Shown: positions 61,108 through 64,000 of the stretch, in pieces
How the letters are laid out: each line of letters starts with the position of its first letter
Position numbering within the stretch: position 1 is the first letter of the stretch
Source of the DNA: Tumebacillus_A lipolyticus
Lineage (GTDB): Bacteria > Bacillota > Bacilli > Tumebacillales > Tumebacillaceae
Reading direction: 5' to 3'
Length of the DNA: 64,000 nucleotides
NCBI RefSeq assembly: GCF_042682745.1
Contig: NZ_JBHUIO010000002.1
Coordinates: 186,001 to 250,000, forward strand
The notes under the pieces: model-generated
Seen by the model: only the letters and a program-made list of their open reading frames with translations
Databases searched by the model: none
What the model was told of the DNA's origin: nothing
Program-made: the position numbers and the translations under genes

Positions 61108-64000
61108 ATGCGAAAAACAACTTCCTGGGACAGCATCGTGCAACTGCTGCGCTTTCGTGCGTCAACTGAGCCTTTGCGGATCGCCTACACGTACCTGCTG
61201 GAAGATGGCACCGAACTTTCACTTACTTATGCGGAGTTAGATCGCAAGGCGCGCGCCACCGCTGTGACCTTGCGCGAACAGCACGCCGCTGGCGAGCGTG
61301 CCTTGCTCTTGTATCCGCCAGGCATCGAGTACATCATCTCCTTTTTTGGCTGTCTCTACGCAGGTCTGATCGCAGTGCCAGCCTATCCACCGCGTGCCAA
61401 TGGACATTTGGGACGCTTGCAGGCGATCGTCTCCGATGCGGAGGCGACGCTCGCGCTGACCACCGCACCGATCTTCGAGAGCGTGCAAAATCGCTTTGCC
61501 GATTCGGATGGTTTGCAAGCTCTGACCTGGCTCGTGCCAGATACCGATTCGACCGACAGCGCAGAACGGTGGGAGATGCCCGATCTGAGCCGCGATTCAC
61601 TCGCTTTCTTGCAGTACACTTCGGGCTCGACCTCGCTGCCAAAAGGCGTCATCCTCACACACGGCAACCTGCTGCACAATCTTGAATTGATTCAAAACAG
61701 CTTCGGTACGCATGCCGATTCGAAATGTGTGATCTGGCTGCCACCCTACCATGACATGGGCTTGATCGGCGGGATTTTACAGCCTTTGTTCACCGGCTAT
61801 CCGGTGACGTTGATGGCTCCTGTCCAGTTTATCCAGCGGCCGCTGCTCTGGCTGGAAACGATCTCGCGACTCGGTGCCACCGTCAGCGGAGGCCCGAACT
61901 TCGCCTACGATCTGTGCGTGGAAAAAATCACGCCCGAGCAACGAGATCAGCTTGATCTGAGCCACTGGGAGATCGCGTTCACCGGCGCGGAGCCGATTCG
62001 GCAAGAGACATTGGAACGATTTGCCGAATACTTTGGCCCTTGCGGATTTAAACGCGAATCATTCTACCCTTGCTACGGATTGGCAGAAGGCACACTTTTT
62101 GTGTCGGGCGGGCGGAAAGAGGAAGCTCCTGTCGTCCGGATGTTCGACCATCAAGCTCTGCAGGAAAACTGTGCGATCGAAGCTGAGCGAGCAGAGGATA
62201 CGGTGATGCTCGTATCCTCCGGTCGTCTTGCTCATGTTCCCCAGCGTGTCATCATCGCAGATCCCGAGACGGCGCGAGAGGTAACAGCCGGTCAGGTCGG
62301 CGAGATCTGGGTGAAAGGACCGAGTGTCGCACAGGGGTATTGGAACCGTCCTGAGCAGACGAAGGAAACGTTCCACGCTCAGCTGACCGACTCGGGCGAA
62401 GGGCCATTTTTGCGCACAGGCGATCTCGGGTTTGTCCAAAGCGGAGAGCTGTATATCACAGGGCGAATGAAGGACCTGATCATCATCCGCGGGCGTAACT
62501 ACTATCCGCAGGATCTTGAATTTTCGGCGCAGGAAAGCCATGTCGCCGTGAAAAACGGCAACGGTGCGGCGTTCTCCGTCGAGGTGGACGGGGAAGAACG
62601 GCTGATCATCGTGCAGGAGATCGAGCGCAAACACCGCAAATCCGACCTGGGGGAAGTGGTGACAGCCATTCGGCAACAGATCGCCGAGGATCATCAGCTG
62701 CAGGCGTACGGCGTGGTGTTGATCAAGCCGGTCAGCATTCCGAAAACATCATCGGGAAAAGTCCAGCGCCATGCTTGCAAAAACGCTTTCTTGCACGACG
62801 AGCTTGAGGTGCTCTACGCTGAACTGCTCGGCGAATCATCCGAAGCGGCAGCGCAGGTTGCCAGCACCACTGAAGAGCTGGTCGCAATCGATCGGCAAGC
62901 GCTGCTCAGCATGTCAGCAGAAGAGCGGCAATCCGTGCTGACCTCTTACTTGCATCAACGGGCGGCACGGGTGCTTGCGATCTCCAAAGAGCAGTTGCAC
63001 TTGGAGCGATCGTTGACAGGGATGGGACTGGATTCGATCATGGCGGTCGAGTTGCAATATCTGCTGGAAGAGCAGTTGGCGGTCGAGCTGCCACTTCGCG
63101 AGCTTTTGTCAGGTACGAGCGTGACAGAATTGGCAAAAGCGGTCTGTCAGCAGTTCGATGCGAGCGGTCCCCAGTTGCCAGAGGAGAGCACTGCGATGTC
63201 GGTCGATCAGTTTCCCCTGTCACAGGGGCAGCGCGCCTTGTGGTTTTTGCAGCGTTTGGCGCCCGATTCGACGGCGTACAACATTTCACGCGCGGTGAAG
63301 ATCACCTCGCCACTCCAGGCAGCGGCGCTGGAAAGCGCTTTTTCCGCTTTGGTCGCCCGTCATGACCTGCTGCGCTCGCGCTTTGTGGAAGTCGAGGGTG
63401 AGCCGTTGCAGAAGGTGGAGGCGATCGGCCCGCGCTTGCGCTTGACCGAGGCGGCAGAACTCTCAGCGGACGAGCTGATCGAACAGGTGAGCTCCGCGGC
63501 AAACGCTCCGTTCGATCTGACAGCAGAGCCGCCGCTGCGTGCACATCTGTTTCTCGTGCGGGAGGGGGAGCACCTGCTCCTGTTAGCTCTGCACCATATC
63601 GTCTCCGATTTTTGGTCGCTCGGCGTGCTCCTCGCCGAATTGCAGGAGTTATATGAAGCGACTCTGCGCGGAACTCAAGCGATGCTCCCGTCGATCAACC
63701 GCTCCTTTGCTGATGCGGTGCGCGACGAAGAGCGACGGCTGTCCGGGCCGCGCCGCCAAGAGTTGGAATCTTATTGGAACGGTCAGCTCGACGGCGAGAT
63801 TCCCGTTTTGAATCTGCCGCTCGACCATCCGCGTCCCCCTGTGCAGACATACAGCGGGGCAGCTCAGGTGTTCCACCTTTCAGATCGGCTGTCCGACCGC
63901 TTAAAGCGGTTGGCGAACGAGCAGGACGTGACGCTGTACACGCTCTTGCTCGCAGCGTATCAAGTTCTGCTACACCGCCACACAGGTCAAGAAGAAGTGC
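61108..64000 (+). CDS. Fatty acyl-AMP ligase-ACP-condensation NRPS starter, truncated by the window end
   Basis: The open frame starts at ATG 61108, seven bases after GTGGAGG (61094-61100), and is still open at the window end (at least 964 residues). Residues 1-590 are a fatty acyl-AMP ligase: YTSGSTSLPKG is the ATP loop, YHDMGLIGG is the family's substrate region, and GRNYYPQDLE is typical of FAALs rather than amino-acid A domains. An ACP follows with Ser643 in GMGLDSI, then a condensation domain from about residue 705. Its active-site motif is HHIVSDF (His829 to Phe835), with Phe where Gly is usual. The enzyme should activate a fatty acid, load it on its own ACP and acylate the first amino acid of a lipopeptide. 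Further modules must lie beyond the window. Confidence 0.93.
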   Translation, partial: MRKTTSWDSIVQLLRFRASTEPLRIAYTYLLEDGTELSLTYAELDRKARATAVTLREQHAAGERALLLYPPGIEYIISFFGCLYAGLIAVPAYPPRANGHLGRLQAIVSDAEATLALTTAPIFESVQNRFADSDGLQALTWLVPDTDSTDSAERWEMPDLSRDSLAFLQYTSGSTSLPKGVILTHGNLLHNLELIQNSFGTHADSKCVIWLPPYHDMGLIGGILQPLFTGYPVTLMAPVQFIQRPLLWLETISRLGATVSGGPNFAYDLCVEKITPEQRDQLDLSHWEIAFTGAEPIRQETLERFAEYFGPCGFKRESFYPCYGLAEGTLFVSGGRKEEAPVVRMFDHQALQENCAIEAERAEDTVMLVSSGRLAHVPQRVIIADPETAREVTAGQVGEIWVKGPSVAQGYWNRPEQTKETFHAQLTDSGEGPFLRTGDLGFVQSGELYITGRMKDLIIIRGRNYYPQDLEFSAQESHVAVKNGNGAAFSVEVDGEERLIIVQEIERKHRKSDLGEVVTAIRQQIAEDHQLQAYGVVLIKPVSIPKTSSGKVQRHACKNAFLHDELEVLYAELLGESSEAAAQVASTTEELVAIDRQALLSMSAEERQSVLTSYLHQRAARVLAISKEQLHLERSLTGMGLDSIMAVELQYLLEEQLAVELPLRELLSGTSVTELAKAVCQQFDASGPQLPEESTAMSVDQFPLSQGQRALWFLQRLAPDSTAYNISRAVKITSPLQAAALESAFSALVARHDLLRSRFVEVEGEPLQKVEAIGPRLRLTEAAELSADELIEQVSSAANAPFDLTAEPPLRAHLFLVREGEHLLLLALHHIVSDFWSLGVLLAELQELYEATLRGTQAMLPSINRSFADAVRDEERRLSGPRRQELESYWNGQLDGEIPVLNLPLDHPRPPVQTYSGAAQVFHLSDRLSDRLKRLANEQDVTLYTLLLAAYQVLLHRHTGQEEV

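Noticed and set aside
1..64000. High frequency of CGATCG and GCGATCGC throughout the window as a possible methylation or HIP1-like signal
   Set aside because: Most copies lie in codons for Ile/Asp/Ala/Arg pairs in GC-rich genes; without a genome-wide expectation the excess cannot be told from codon preference.

Overview
The window comes from a moderately GC-rich endospore-forming member of the Bacillota. The evidence is a complete germinant-receptor operon, a Spo0M-like gene, a Bacillus-order hut operon, strong AGGAGG ribosome binding sites and frequent GTG/TTG starts. A Tumebacillus- or Brevibacillus-like host would fit, but the sequence alone does not settle the genus. About 35 kb of the 64 kb encodes secondary-metabolite assembly lines.

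Region 1 (446-21517) is one tightly spaced plus-strand operon ending in a strong terminator. A one-module PKS (KS-AT-KR-ACP) is followed by a two-module NRPS and a one-module NRPS. Twelve bases after the last NRPS the operon continues into the complete reductive pyrimidine pathway: PreT, PreA, dihydropyrimidinase, beta-ureidopropionase and an NCS1 nucleobase permease. That pathway makes beta-alanine from uracil. The first adenylation domain of the two-module NRPS carries a specificity code (G-D-W-V-V-S-L-A-D) almost identical to the published beta-alanine code. The operon therefore appears to import a pyrimidine, convert it to beta-alanine and load that onto its own NRPS. This is the most notable system in the window.

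Region 2 (21566-29509) holds a small lipoprotein gene, a histidine-utilisation operon (hutH-hutU-hutI-hutG) preceded by a promoter and a terminator-like leader hairpin, an MFS transporter, and a 37-residue membrane peptide gene lying between two terminators.

Region 3 (29582-35969, minus strand) holds a Spo0M-like gene, a three-gene spore germination receptor operon in the order B-A-C, and a DHA3-type MFS efflux gene. The efflux gene has a clear sigma-A promoter and is divergent from the next assembly line.

Region 4 (36182-59633) encodes a single giant NRPS of about 7454 residues. It starts with the C-terminal half of a decayed condensation domain, has seven A-T modules with six intact C domains, and ends in a thioesterase. 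Readable specificities suggest a heptapeptide x-Val-Val-Ile-x-x-Thr. Modules 3 and 4 are a 3171-bp tandem duplication in which only the specificity core of the A domain has been replaced. A SAM-dependent methyltransferase follows in the same operon.

Region 5 (59682-64000) holds a PadR/HAAS-domain regulatory pair on the minus strand, a decayed fragment of a second methyltransferase copy, an AT-rich intergenic stretch, and the start of another assembly-line gene (fatty acyl-AMP ligase, ACP, condensation domain) that runs off the window. No rRNA, tRNA, IS element or CRISPR array was recognised.
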